DNA from: Gymnorhina tibicen
Taxonomy: Eukaryota > Chordata > Aves > Passeriformes > Artamidae
DNA: 64,000 nt
Assembly: GCA_013399875.1 (NCBI GenBank)
Contig: VXAZ01001706.1
Coordinates: 249-64,248 of the forward strand
Reading direction: 5' to 3'
How positions within the stretch are numbered: position 1 is the stretch's first letter; every line of letters begins with the position of its first letter. Made by a program: the position numbers and the translations under genes. The notes beneath the pieces were generated by a model. That model saw only the letters and a list, made by a program, of their open reading frames with translations, was not told the DNA's origin and did not search any database. Of the stretch, positions 25,260 to 36,767 are shown in pieces.

Positions 25260-28200
25260 AAATGGGTATTCAAAATAAATCAGTTACTTGTCTTCCCTAA
25301 GCTCATGTTCCCTGATGGACTCAGAAGTGCTCCACTAAGAGAATTGGAAGACTTTTTGTGGACTAGTGGTATGACACTTCCCAATAAAATAGAAATTTGG
25401 CTCTTAACTGTTTTAATCACTCAGCAGTTACCCAGAAAAACATGACTAACTGTACTTCTGCGTGGCAGTGGCTGCACTGTGTTTGTGGAGAAGACCACTG
25501 GGAAACTAGAGAGTTGGAATTCAAAACCAAAACTGCACCAGTCTAACAATTAGCTGTGCAAATTCGCAAACATTTTCCTGCTGAAATAAGGGGTGAAATG
25601 GGAGCAGAAATTAATGGCAGCAAGCACTGCCTAAGGTGCACTGTCACCAAATTAAAGTAAGGCCAGCCAGAAGCTACCCACATACCTGCTGTTTAGAGCT
25701 CCTCAAAGGGCTACAAATGAAGTCTGTAGACCACCTCCCCTCTGTCACAGGGAAAAAACATCAGCTAACAGAGTAAATGATGACTTAAGTCCTTACACCT
25801 AAGCCTGTTGCTTCCACAAAGTTTCATAAGAAATCAGTGACAGAAATGGTTACAGAGTGCAGAATTCTTCGTCATCAGTTCCTGAAAGTCAGTGGAGTTT
25901 ATAGCAGAGGGTTTATTAATAGTTTTATATGCACATACCCACAAATCCAATCTAACATTAAATATTTAGCTGTTTCCTTTCAAAAAAACCCACACACACA
26001 ATTTTATTCTTAACATTGTTTTACCTAAGAAAAACACACACCATCTGCATTACAGTCTTATTTTTGCAGGTTTCAATAATTTAAAAATAGTTTTATAAGA
26101 GTAAAAGTGTCATGCTACAGCACAGCTTTATCCTTAAACTTAGACAAGCTGGTAAATAGCCACAGCGTGGTAAGCAGTAAATTGTTAAATAAAAAGGAGC
26201 ATTTCCACCTGAAATTTAAGAGCATGTATTGATAGTTGTTGGATATTTCTCCCCTTCTTTCTAGTAAACATACAATGCCAAGGTGCTTTGCCCAGGATTC
26301 TGTGAGAGGGAGTAATTAGTTTAAAAAAAAGAGAGTACAGAAAGAGAAAACAAAACCTGTTATATATCACTTACCTTCTTAAGACATCTCATCTTCCTTA
26401 TGGGGATATAGAGTGAGGGTAGAAGTCATATTTGAAAGAGAGAATCTGCAAATAAAAAGACTCTGTTAATAAAATATTATATTTTTTCAACTATATCTTA
26501 GAAACAAATTATATATTGTCTGTCCTCCATTTTCATGAAGGTCAGGAGTGTTTCTTGCTAAAAATGCATTTTATTCAGCATGAAAATTTTTTGGAAAGAA
26601 AAAGCCAATATCACTAAAGTCAAAGTTTTCAATTTTTTTTCTCGATAAATATATTCTTTGAAATGTCCACAAAAGGTGACTAAGAAGTTTTTATATGTGA
26701 TTCTCTTTAGGGAGATTTAAGCATCGAAGTATCAAAATCAGAAAAGGTTAATGGTCACACAGGTATATTAACGTAATTTATTTTAGGGTTTTTTAAGTGG
26801 ACTAAGCTAGCTAGAACTTCTATAGACTTTGGATTTAGGGTTTTTTATTAATATAATTTTTGTTACATGTTTCTACAACTACCTGTAGCATTCCATTTGT
26901 GGCTAGTGCTTTTAAAACTAAATCAATTGTTAGCAAGAGTGATAAAATTAAATAGTTCATTTTTTATACTAGTTCTGAGTTTTGAGAACTACTATTAGTT
27001 GCAATAAAGAAAATAAAAATGTATCATTTAGATTTTTTTTCTCCTTGTAGCATAACCAGAAAAGGAGAAATAATAATCATATATTTAAAACCACAAGAAC
27101 TAAGGTCTTTTTACATGGAGGGTGTTTTCATGCATCAAAGAAAACATATCCTGCAATGTTTTTGGAAATATAGAAGGATAAATTATATAAGAAAGTTTTA
27201 TTTGTCAGTATTTGAAAAACATGGTTTTGTCCAAAATTGTCAAAATTTAACATTAATACCTGTGACTAAAAGAGTATAGAAATCTATACTCTTTCAAACA
27301 GATGTTCCTGCTGCTAGCAAGAAGTAGTCACTTTGGGAAAAAAAGCAATTACATAAACTCTGCAGGCAGTCTCCATGCAAGGTTGGCAGCGAAAGTCACC
27401 TCCCATTTCACTGTCTCTGGCTGCTCCATTTTTACGCTTTTTCACCACAGCTGTGGTTCCTGAACTTCTCTTCATTGTGTTGCACTGGGAAGATACACCT
27501 GCTTAGACATGTCCTTCTCCTTCACTGAAAATAAACAAGTTTATTTTTTAAATCCTGATGTGCTTACACAGCATCCTCGTAGTTGTATCAATGGTGAGGA
27601 CAACCAGCTGTGGAGCAGTAGCAGGGGTGCCTAACCAAATTGGGGAAGGAGACCATGTAAGCCACCACTTTCCCTGGAACCCTTGGTAAACCAGAGAATG
27701 AAAACAGAATTTTCTTTTTAGTATTACAGTGTCATAGTCTGTGTTCTCTCCTTAGCTTTGTCATCAGCCCAGGCAGGTTCAAACCTGGCTTTCTGTCCTT
27801 ACTTACATATTATTTTTGTATAATCATAACACTGGGTTAAGAAAAATGTACATTGGAAAAGCTGGTTCTTACAGGCCTTCTCCCCTCTATTGTACAGGAT
27901 GGTTCAGTGCCTCTGTAATCTATCTGCAAGCCATCCATGCTTTAAAGGTAGCTTAAGACACTAAAAAGTCTGGGTAGAAGAATTTAAGTTTGTATTAAAT
28001 TTACTTTAAAAAACTAAATTTATGCTAGTTTATATTATTGAATAATGAAATGTGACATGTCAGAAGAAGTTAAATATTTTTAAGAAGTTAGCATTGTTCT
28101 GTGCACTTTCCAAATGGATCTATTATGTCTGAGAATTCTAGCTACTTATTTTAAGTGATAAGAGTCATTTGGCATCATGTGTCAAGGAAGTACCATGTGC

Positions 28201-29320
28201 TCCTCATCTGCCTTTCACGAAGTTACAAATGACACCATTCATCTCATCACATGACAGACCTGTTGCTTCTTATCATTATATGATGTCTGCCTGTTGTAAA
28301 TGTGGTAGACATCCATTTTCTGGCATTCTCTTACTTGTATGCTTCACTTTAAATTAATGGGGAAACCTTCTGGAGGTTTTAAAAACACTTAACAATTTCT
28401 TCTTGAAGTCTATTCTGTTTATGCTGTGACCAGAAATCAAAGCAGTCTAAACACACAAACTGCTTTGAAATGTACTTTACTTTATTTAAGTATATAAGCT
28501 AATGCCTTTCTTTATAGGTTTTACGTATTTTACAGCATTGAAAATGGGAGTGTGTTTCAGAAAACTTTGAAAAACAAAAACATGAATGTGCACATGGAAG
28601 ATTGTAGCCATAAGATAAATAATTGAAACATGTTGGGAAACTCTTTGTGAGATATAAGTGAATTCATTGTGCCCACTGGGATGTTTACCAGATGAAAAGT
28701 GTGACAATGACAGTACCTTCGTTGTTTGGTACATAATTTAGAGTATTCCTAATGAATATTTCATGTAGTATCATTTGTGTATGAATTGTAAGGCATGTAT
28801 ATCAAGATTCACTAGGGGCACTGTCAAACTCCTCAGTTTGAAATAAGCACTTATAAATTACTTAAGGATATTGTAGGAAAAGGGATTAGTGTACACTCCT
28901 TTTTAAGCAAATCATTATGTCCGTTCTTGGGGACAATAAGCAGCTTTGCTTAGTAAAGGAAGAACACTCTGAAACAAATAAAAATAAAATGCTCTCACTT
29001 TTACATTAACAAGCAACTCCTGTTCCTAGAAACTCCCTAGATTATTCTTAAAATACATGTAATTTTTTAAAAGGAATGACCAGAAGTAATTTGCTCTAAA
29101 TATGGAAATTTGTGTTTTATGAAATCAGGGGACTTAGGGAAAGTATTTGTTAAACCAGTTGAAAAAGAAGAACTCATTATTTATACCCATATTTATGCAT
29201 CTCAAAAACCTAATTGAGAATAAGGTTTTAAATAACAATGAGGGTGATTTCATAATCAAGTTTAGTTCAATCTTTTTTAGCTACAAATTTTGTAAAAGTA
29301 GATTGATTTTTCAGTCTTCA
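25260..29320. other. Unique AT-rich sequence, no gene seen
   Basis: No gene or repeat family recognised. There is a somewhat GC-richer patch at 27360-27700 without a convincing exon. An 86-codon plus frame at 27019-27279 and an 82-codon minus frame at 28486-28734 look like chance. A strong hairpin lies at 27269-27294, listed separately. Confidence 0.5.
27269..27294. repeat. 12-bp-stem hairpin with 2-base loop
   Basis: The arm AAAGAGTATAGA is followed after two A residues by its exact reverse complement. Near-palindromes this tight are prone to cruciform formation. It is not followed by a T-run in a gene context, so I do not read it as a terminator, and it is too short for a microRNA precursor. 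Confidence 0.85.
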
Positions 29321-29326
29321 CTCATT

Positions 29327-29377
29327 GTTAACTCATTAGTTAACTTAACTAATTGTTGATAACTCATGAGTTATCAA
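29327..29377. repeat. Cluster of overlapping palindromes
   Basis: Three inverted repeats lie within 51 bases. GTTAACT and its complement flank a 4-base loop (29327-29344). TTAGTTAA and its complement flank a single C (29336-29352). A perfect 22-bp palindrome with half-site TTGATAACTCA spans 29356-29377. The words ACTCATTA and AACTCAT recur through the block, so it probably grew by duplication and inversion of a short unit. Confidence 0.85.
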
Positions 29378-29541
29378 ACTCATTAATGGAATTGAAGTTC
29401 ATCTCACAAGTGATTGTGAAAAGATCAAGAGTATAAATACACTAGTTAGTAAATTGAGAATGAAGAATTCAACCAGTTGCACCAAAGTAAGGACTGTTAT
29501 CTCTTTCTAATTTATACCTAAAATAAACGAAAAAAAATTAT

Positions 29542-29567
29542 ATATCTCCATCTAAAAATGGAGATAT
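29542..29567. repeat. 10-bp-stem hairpin
   Basis: ATATCTCCAT is followed after the 6-base loop CTAAAA by its exact reverse complement. The sequence that follows (to about 29630) is a degenerate run of TATCTA/TCTATG words, like a decayed TATC microsatellite. Confidence 0.8.
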
Positions 29568-29639
29568 CTACGTATCTATGCAGTGCATATCTACATCTCT
29601 ATGTATCTACCTGTCTCTACACATATGCCTGTATAAATA

Positions 29640-30210
29640 CTTTTAAAACTTGTATTAAAAGTGAAGTTCTTGAATCACTGTAATTCATCTTGATAAATAT
29701 TCTGGTTTTCTAAGATCCTGAATATCTATCAGATCCAGCTAACTTTAGATATTTATAAAGTGCCAAAATTCCTGAAAATTTTTCATAATTGCAGTATCCG
29801 TATTTAAAGAAATCTGTTTCCCTCCATTTTCTGCAAAACAAAGTCGACAGCTTTTCAGGTTTCTGCAAGTGCCTGTGAGGATGCTCTTCATCTGTGGCAG
29901 AAGAAGGATCTCTAAAACTATAGCTTTATCAACAAGGCCAGTTTATATCTGTGGATCTTGTTCAAGCCCACCTTCTTTTTATTTTTTTTAAATTTACTTG
30001 ATACAGCTACGCTTCCAGCAATGACAAGAACAAATCCTTATTATGATAAAACTAAGTATGCCCTTGTCATTTTATTAATTAATATTACTTTTAGGAATTC
30101 TTTTTTTCATGTAAAAACATCAATAAAAATGATCACTGACATTATTTTTCTTTCCAAAATGTTTTAGCAGCTTAGTTGTAAAGTAAGTAAAACTTGATGT
30201 CTCAAATAAT
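29640..30210. other. Unique AT-rich sequence, no gene seen
   Basis: Nothing recognised: no open frame above 70 codons and no repeat family. Confidence 0.5.
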
Positions 30211-30216
30211 TGCCAA

Positions 30217-30345
30217 AGGCCAAGATTCAACAAAGCTTGTTCTCGGTTTAAAGTACATATTTAAATCTGTTGACTTTATGGGACTCAGATCTCCGCTTAA
30301 GGACATGCTTCAGTCAATGCATGGATTCCCACTGGAGTCTCTGGC
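30217..30345. repeat. Possible ancient amniote interspersed repeat
   Basis: The run of CCAAGATTCAACAAAGC, GTTTAAAGTACATATTTAA, TTGACTTTATGGGACT and CGCTTAAGGACATGCTTCAGTC resembles an old repeat that is common in turtle and other sauropsid DNA, in which a 'tcaatgggact' centre is flanked by 'gcttaa' words in inverted order. The match is from memory and the family name is not certain. The copy is diverged, in line with great age. Confidence 0.4.
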
Positions 30346-30349
30346 CTTG

Positions 30350-33300
30350 CTCTTACAGTTTCAATGATGCCTCTTGGGCACAGTGCCAATAAACTCAATC
30401 TTGAATCCACTCAAGTCAAGAAGAACCCTTGTTACTGATTTCACTATGTACAGAATGAGGCCATGTGCGGGGAAGTGCAGCTCTCAGGTAGTGCTCGTTA
30501 CACTGCAACATGCTTCGTGCTTTCCTCTTTCTCTTTTTTTTCTGTAATCAGAGATGATAATTTACAGAGAGGACTGTTGTGTTTCTTGCTTTCTTTCCTC
30601 ACAGTTTGAGAAAGAGGGAATATCATTCTGTTTCTGACTCTTGAGGTTTCATGTGAATCATATTCTGCTGTACCTGGATATCTCTTCTACTTCTCTTAAG
30701 CCAGCCCAAGATGTTTGTGGGAGGTGGGGTCTTTATTTTTACTCAAAGTGTTTCTAAGTTTAGAATGTATTTAAAATAACTTCAAATAATTTTAAAACTT
30801 TATCCCAATGTCAGTGAAACTTTAGACATATTTTGAAATTATAAAAGTAGTTTCTGTGTATATATAAAAAGCTGTGATCTCTTTCATTTAAAATGAAGAG
30901 TTCTGTATATTCCTTAGCAAAACAGTTGCTTATCTTGCTTATTGACAGTCCTGTTTTAACCACAAATATATATATTTTTTTTATTTTGCAAATGGGTCAT
31001 GGTATTAGCTTGCAGCATCCAAATCCATTCATTGGTGGGGTCTTTTATGATAGGGATTGAGTTTTAATCTCAGTTTTTATGTTGAGCTTTCATCTCCATA
31101 TCTCTCTCCTCATTTACAAAGTGTGATAACACCTTCTGCGAGGTTTATATGAATTAACTCGCTAGAATAGATTTGTCTATCTGTGTTAAATTCAGTTGAA
31201 TTCATTCCAGCTTTTTTTAAAAGTGCAGGTAGGCATGGAAAATGGTCACTATTATTTCTGCACATTAATAGTCAAGTTCTTTGTATTTAAAGAGTTTTAA
31301 ACTTTCAAGACAAGACTCCAATTGTGCGCTTGTTTGTGTTTTAAAAAAGTTGTTCAGACTTTGTCTATTTTTTTAAAAGCAAGCTAAAAGTAGTAAAATG
31401 TCTACTGATATATCCAGCATCAGAAGATGCTGGAAAGTCAAAGTGCTGATCAAGGTCAAGGATTTTAGCTCAAGGTCACTAAAATCTGGTACCTTCAAGC
31501 AACCAAAACCATAATTTCCTGAATGATGAAGGGCTGTGAAATTATGTTTCTGCAAGCTGAAAATACCCATTTAGTTTGTAAGAGAAAGAAAAAGTATTTC
31601 CTCTATTTTCTCACAACAACTGCTATTGTAAATGTCACTATGTTCTCATAGTAATATTATGTATGAACCAATATATGAAGTTACTCTTTCTTTGAAAATT
31701 TTTCCCCTTTTAAAAGCACAAAGTTCAGCTCTATTGCAAGTAAAAACAACATGGCTTTAATAGCACTTATGAGAGCAGTTAAATAAACAGAGGTACCTCG
31801 ATATACTTGGTATAAAATTTTAAGAAAAGAAGAAATCTTATTCAAAGGTGAAAATATCTGAGTGGAATAAGAAGTAAAAGAGTGTGAAAGGATGTGCAAA
31901 TGAACAGGAGCCCTTAGGTTTCTATCTACAGGAGAGAGATCTTTAATATCCAACTCATAAAACTTCGTGAGGTGCTGCCTAAAGTTGTGATCAGAACTTC
32001 AGTGTATTCAGTGTATTCAGTGAACCAAAGTTTCACCTTGCATCTTCACAGCAGTGAAAATGCTCCCTGTCAGATTTCACACAGTGCAAAATCTTTTCCA
32101 TTCCACACACATTGGAGGCCATCTGCACTAAGTCTGTATAATATATGAATAGCTGTTTGTGCTTACTACAAAATGGGCAAATTTTCAGACAGGTTAAATG
32201 GTATCCAGAGATTCTGCAAGCTGTCCCGAAAAACTCTGTAATTGGACGATATCTTCATTTTCTCAGGGATCTTATAAAGAGCTAGGAGACCATTCAGTAC
32301 CAAAGAAGTAAAAACTAACGGAACAAAAATATAAACACTACATATGTATCTTTGCTTAATCTTTCTTGAGATTCCTGTCCATCTTTTCTCCTAACTTTTG
32401 AATTTTGTTTCATATTTAGAGATATGTATATAGGGTATTTTTGGTTAGCTCCTGAGGTAGTGGAGTACAAATCCAAGAGTGTTGTATTACTAATACTCAT
32501 TTCCTTTTATAACTGGTCATCTCATAGATATGATTGATCTTTCTAAATATTGCATTCAAAGTCTTCCACATGGAACATCATAAACTAGTTTATACGGGAT
32601 AATCTGACTTTCTGAAGTGTATAATAGCTGGGGCTGAGAAGGAGCACCAATAATTGGAAGATACTCTGCCAGGGCCTGATTCAAGTTAAAAGGGAGTGGG
32701 TGATCATCATGAAAACAGTGCAGACTAAGGGGTTTTGTGATCTTTAGATAGGTGGGGAAAAAAAACCTAAAACACAACAGACAGAGGAATCTCAGAGGAA
32801 GCTTCTGGCCACTTGCAACAGAATGTTAATAGCTTCGTGTCACTTTAACTCTGACAGCTCTGAAGTGAAAGGCCACTAATCTCTGTTTGTAATGTTCACA
32901 ATTGAAGAGAAAAAGTAAGTATTCTTACTTAAGCCACGGATAAGCATTAACAGTCTGGAAATGAAGGGAATGTTCTGTAATTTATTTTAGAGTCAACAAA
33001 TACCTCCCCCCAAAGCCTTGAAAAATGTATATTTTTCTTCTTCTGTGATAGCACAGGTGATTTAAATGGAACATTGGTTTCAAGTGCTTGGTTCACAAGT
33101 CACCATCTTTACACAGAGAATGCTAGCCTGCTACAAATTTCAGTTAAAAATTATAATTCATGTTCACTAAAACGCCTTAGGAATCATCTGAATATGGGCT
33201 TGCTCGGGGTATCTTTGTTTCTTGAAATTTGTTGCTTTTAAAACCTTGTCCAGGGAACAATTGCAGAGAATGTCTTGGCTCAAAGTCAGGAAAAAGATTA

Positions 33301-34425
33301 AAACATTAAAGTAGCCATAAACGTTGTGATTGCCTAGGATTTTTTTTCATAATTTTGTTTATAAGCAGTTGGGATTTTTATTTTTTCATATTTTGTGTAT
33401 GAAAATTCTAGACATAATAGATGCTCCAAAAGGATTTCCTGTTCACACTTCACACATATTTCTTAAGATTTCTTGTAGAAATCTCAGGCTTCTGTACAGC
33501 AACACATGTCACAATTTGTCTAAGAGCATCGCATGTGAATGGCCAAACTCTGCTTTTGTCTGAGAATCTATCAGCAAGTGAATATCCTGTAAAAGGAAGT
33601 GCACTGCTATTTTATTCATTTCAATATTAGATCACCTCTAGGCTCAGAAGCAGTCCAATACTGGTATTGCTGAGCATATATTTAAATCAAGGTGATTTTA
33701 GCTAATTATTTTAATAATAGCATTTTGAGTTAATCATCTGAGAATCTAGAAACATATTATATTGTCTAATCTTTCTTATCTTGCTTTATTTTCTTAAGCT
33801 TTTGTCTTCCCACTCATGCCTAACCAACTACATTCTCATCTGTCTCTGAAAGTTGATTATATTCATATGTATAAATATAACTGCAGCAGGTATATATAGC
33901 TGTTTATTGCATAATATCACACCCTTTGTTCTTTGGATTTATATTTCTATTACTTGATATTATCAGCTCATAAGTCTCATAATTACAGCATTAGAACAAA
34001 TTTGGCATTTCTTTAACTCTAGACTAATATATTATATCTAAGTACATATGTTTGAACAGGCAGCAAATTTCATTTAAAAAATACAGGAAAATTCTTTTTT
34101 CTTGTCAGAAAGTCACATGAAAATTTCCTTTTTTAGTGATTAAGTAATGATTTTTGAATCCTGATATTTTAAAATTCCAGTTGGATGAAAATCACAATTC
34201 CATTAAAATACATAAAAATAATGATATAACATTTTTGTATATATAAAAACAACATTACGTATGCATTATGTACATAACATGTTTGAGTTTGTAAGCATGT
34301 TTTTCTGTTTTCATATTAAAAAAATGAACCAGTGTTAATTAAGTTCTACCTATATTTTGTAATCAGTGTAATTTCAAGTTCCAGATGTAATAGATCTGAT
34401 TGTTCTATAATCATTCCACAAGTAA
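30350..34425. other. Unique AT-rich sequence, no gene seen
   Basis: No gene or repeat family recognised. A 9-bp tandem (CAGTGTATT, two and a half copies) sits near 31999-32022. Frames of 60-90 codons on both strands show no domains. The stretch 33700-34350 is among the most AT-rich of the window. Confidence 0.5.
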
Positions 34426-34427
34426 AA

Positions 34428-34520
34428 AATAAACAAACCTAAACCAAACACAAAAAACCCCCCATACAATAAACAAAACAAAACAAAACAAAACAAAACA
34501 AAACACAAAAAAACCCCACA
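34428..34520 (+). repeat. (AAAAC)n microsatellite in A/C-rich tract
   Basis: A run of seven AAAAC units lies at 34471-34505, inside about 90 bases composed almost only of A and C with short C-runs. The reverse complement gives long phenylalanine, cysteine and leucine-rich frames (61 and 65 codons), which are products of the repeat and not genes. Confidence 0.85.
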
Positions 34521-34524
34521 CAGA

Positions 34525-35125
34525 CAAAAAATCAAATAAAAACAAGCAAAAAATGCCAACCCAGTTTTCCTTGCTTTCTGGGGTTTGGTTCTTTTTTCTA
34601 TGTTCCATACATTTCTGAACTATTTAACTGAAAATACTGAATACAGAAAAACATAGATTTCTCTGCAGAAATGGCTATCATTTCCAGATTAATCATTTCA
34701 ATAAAGGTTTTCTCAGGGATTAAGTAAACAACTTTTATGAATTATATGACTTTATTATATTCTTCAAAACTGTGGCAAAATACAGACATTCAGTATATTC
34801 AAAGAATTTTGCCATTAATTTTAATTATTCAAGCCAATTGCAACAAACTTAGAGCTTCATGCAGATTTAAGTTTTCATTTTTTTTATTCTTTAATTAAAT
34901 ATATTTAGTTAAATGATATTAAATATATTTGGGTTTACTTTAAAATGTAGTTTAAAAAAAGTCTTCTATCTAAAACTAAACAGTGTTTTAAAAATTTCTC
35001 TGGGTCAGACAAAAAAGTAGTGAACAAGTTGTTGTGAAGTGGAAGAGCTTCTATTTGGGTGTTACTTTTTGTCTTTCACGGAACATTCCATTACCAAAAG
35101 ATGACGATAGTGGAAAACTTGCTAC
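34525..35125. other. Unique AT-rich sequence, no gene seen
   Basis: AT-rich sequence, with TTAAATATATTT words repeated around 34895-34930. No gene or repeat family recognised. Confidence 0.5.
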
Positions 35126-35131
35126 AAAATG

Positions 35132-35198
35132 CTAAAATATTTATTAAGATATTANGGAGACCTTACTGTTCTCTACTAAAATATTTATTAAGATATTA
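35132..35198 (+). repeat. 23-bp direct repeat enclosing an N and a CR1-like 21-mer
   Basis: The 23-bp word beginning CTAAAATATT and ending GATATTA occurs at 35132-35154 and again, without change, at 35176-35198. Between the copies is an ambiguous base (35155) followed by 21 bases (35156-35176) that are identical to 37487-37507, within the CR1 copy at 36.8-37.8 kb, on the same strand. The last base of the 21-mer is shared with the second repeat. No other CR1 sequence is present here. The arrangement could be a repair scar with templated filler or an assembly artefact at a low-confidence position. Confidence 0.85.
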
Positions 35199-35199
35199 G

Positions 35200-36765
35200 T
35201 TTATATTTTACAGCTTCCTTTCACATGCTTCATGTTTAGCTGGTCATGACAATTGCTTGCCATGCAATAGTAATTTTTCTAGGTATTAGATGAGCAGAGA
35301 CATAGTGGGATATATGTTTAAATATAATGCCCACATTTGTATTTTGACAAGAGTTGTATTTTCTACCCAAATTATACTTTTTCCTTATAAAATGGTTTTA
35401 TTTATCCTCCTAATTATGAATCATTTGAAGCATGCATAATCTTCAGTCAGAAAGAATTCAATTAGTATAGTGTAAGAAAAATTGGACGTATTTTGTAGCA
35501 GTATTGTTGTAATGATGTGTTAAGGGCTGACAAATCATATAAGCTTAAATTCTTATATCCAAAATCTATGTACTGTAACTGCTCTGTAAGTATTCATGAA
35601 GAGTGTACTGATATGCTAAATAGCAACTGTATTCTCTTAGCTTGATTTTATGACAATTATCCATGTAAAGGGTTAAATTTCAGAAATAAGCTAAATTCTT
35701 CTATTTGTTCAGATTTTACTTATTGTTCTTTTTTTCCTTTCAGTCCTCCTGTGCTTCATTAGATGCAGTAATATCTCTCTTGCCTGTGACAATTTCCATT
35801 AATATCTCAAAGGCAGCTATTAAGTATCATTACAAGAGAAGATTATAGAAGGATACCACATACAATAACACTGAAGATAAAGACAATAGTCACATTTTCA
35901 TTTGTTTCTTTGTTCTAAAAATGTAAATCAAATTCCATGCACTTTCAAGCATTCTTTGCTCTGCTTATGCTTTCAAAGTGCTCTAAAAAGAAAAACCTTC
36001 ACGGCCAAATAAATTAATCTGTTAGGATTACCTCAACAAAGAAAATACCTCTCCTGTCAGAGATTTTTTCTGCCCTGAGGCCCCCCAGAAGAAAAACTGT
36101 CAGTAGAAAAAAAGAAACTATTTCAGGTATATATATACTTTCTTTTTTTTAAATAGGGGAAATTGGTTAAAGATGTATTTTAATAAAGCTCTGTAAAAGA
36201 GAAGAACCACTCATAAAGTGTTCTGTATTAAAAGCCAGTCTGTGACACCATCTAAGTATTTGGTCAATCAGCTTTTAGAAAATTATCTAAACATATCTAT
36301 GACAATCTAATTATATCTAAAGGTCATTCTAATTCTGAACATTATGAAGGAAAACTGAAATCACAAACCTCCTGTACTGGAAATTTTGAAATCCTTACCG
36401 TATGTATCCTCTGAACCAGGATGAGTTGTATGTCTTAACACAAGCTAACAGGTTTTATTCTTTTCCTGAGGTGGAGAACTGAAAAAATGGGGAAAAATTA
36501 ATTGGATATGGATGTGGGCTTGTTCCAACTAGGTTTAGATGCACTATAACTTGAGTGTAAGTCCTTTGGAGGCAACAGGAAGAGACAGTCAACTCAGGAG
36601 CAACTTAAGTCACCCTAAATAGAGGAGCATCAGGCCTGTCAGAGTCTCAGTGCCTGAGGCTAGAGAAAAAATTATCTTGAATGCGATCACGTGGCACACA
36701 CAGAAAACCAGGGTATCAGACCCAGACACCACGGGAATGGGAAAGGCAGATCCTGCCTTTGTAAC
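35200..36765. other. Unique AT-rich sequence, no gene seen
   Basis: No gene or repeat family recognised; the sequence is AT-rich with stops in all frames. Confidence 0.5.
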
Positions 36766-36767
36766 CT

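Noticed and set aside
27269..27294. Hairpin as a transcription terminator
   Set aside because: No gene ends there and the genome is evidently eukaryotic, so an intrinsic bacterial-type terminator makes no sense.
34374..34608. Minus-strand frames rich in Phe, Cys and Leu
   Set aside because: They are translations of the (AAAAC)n tract.
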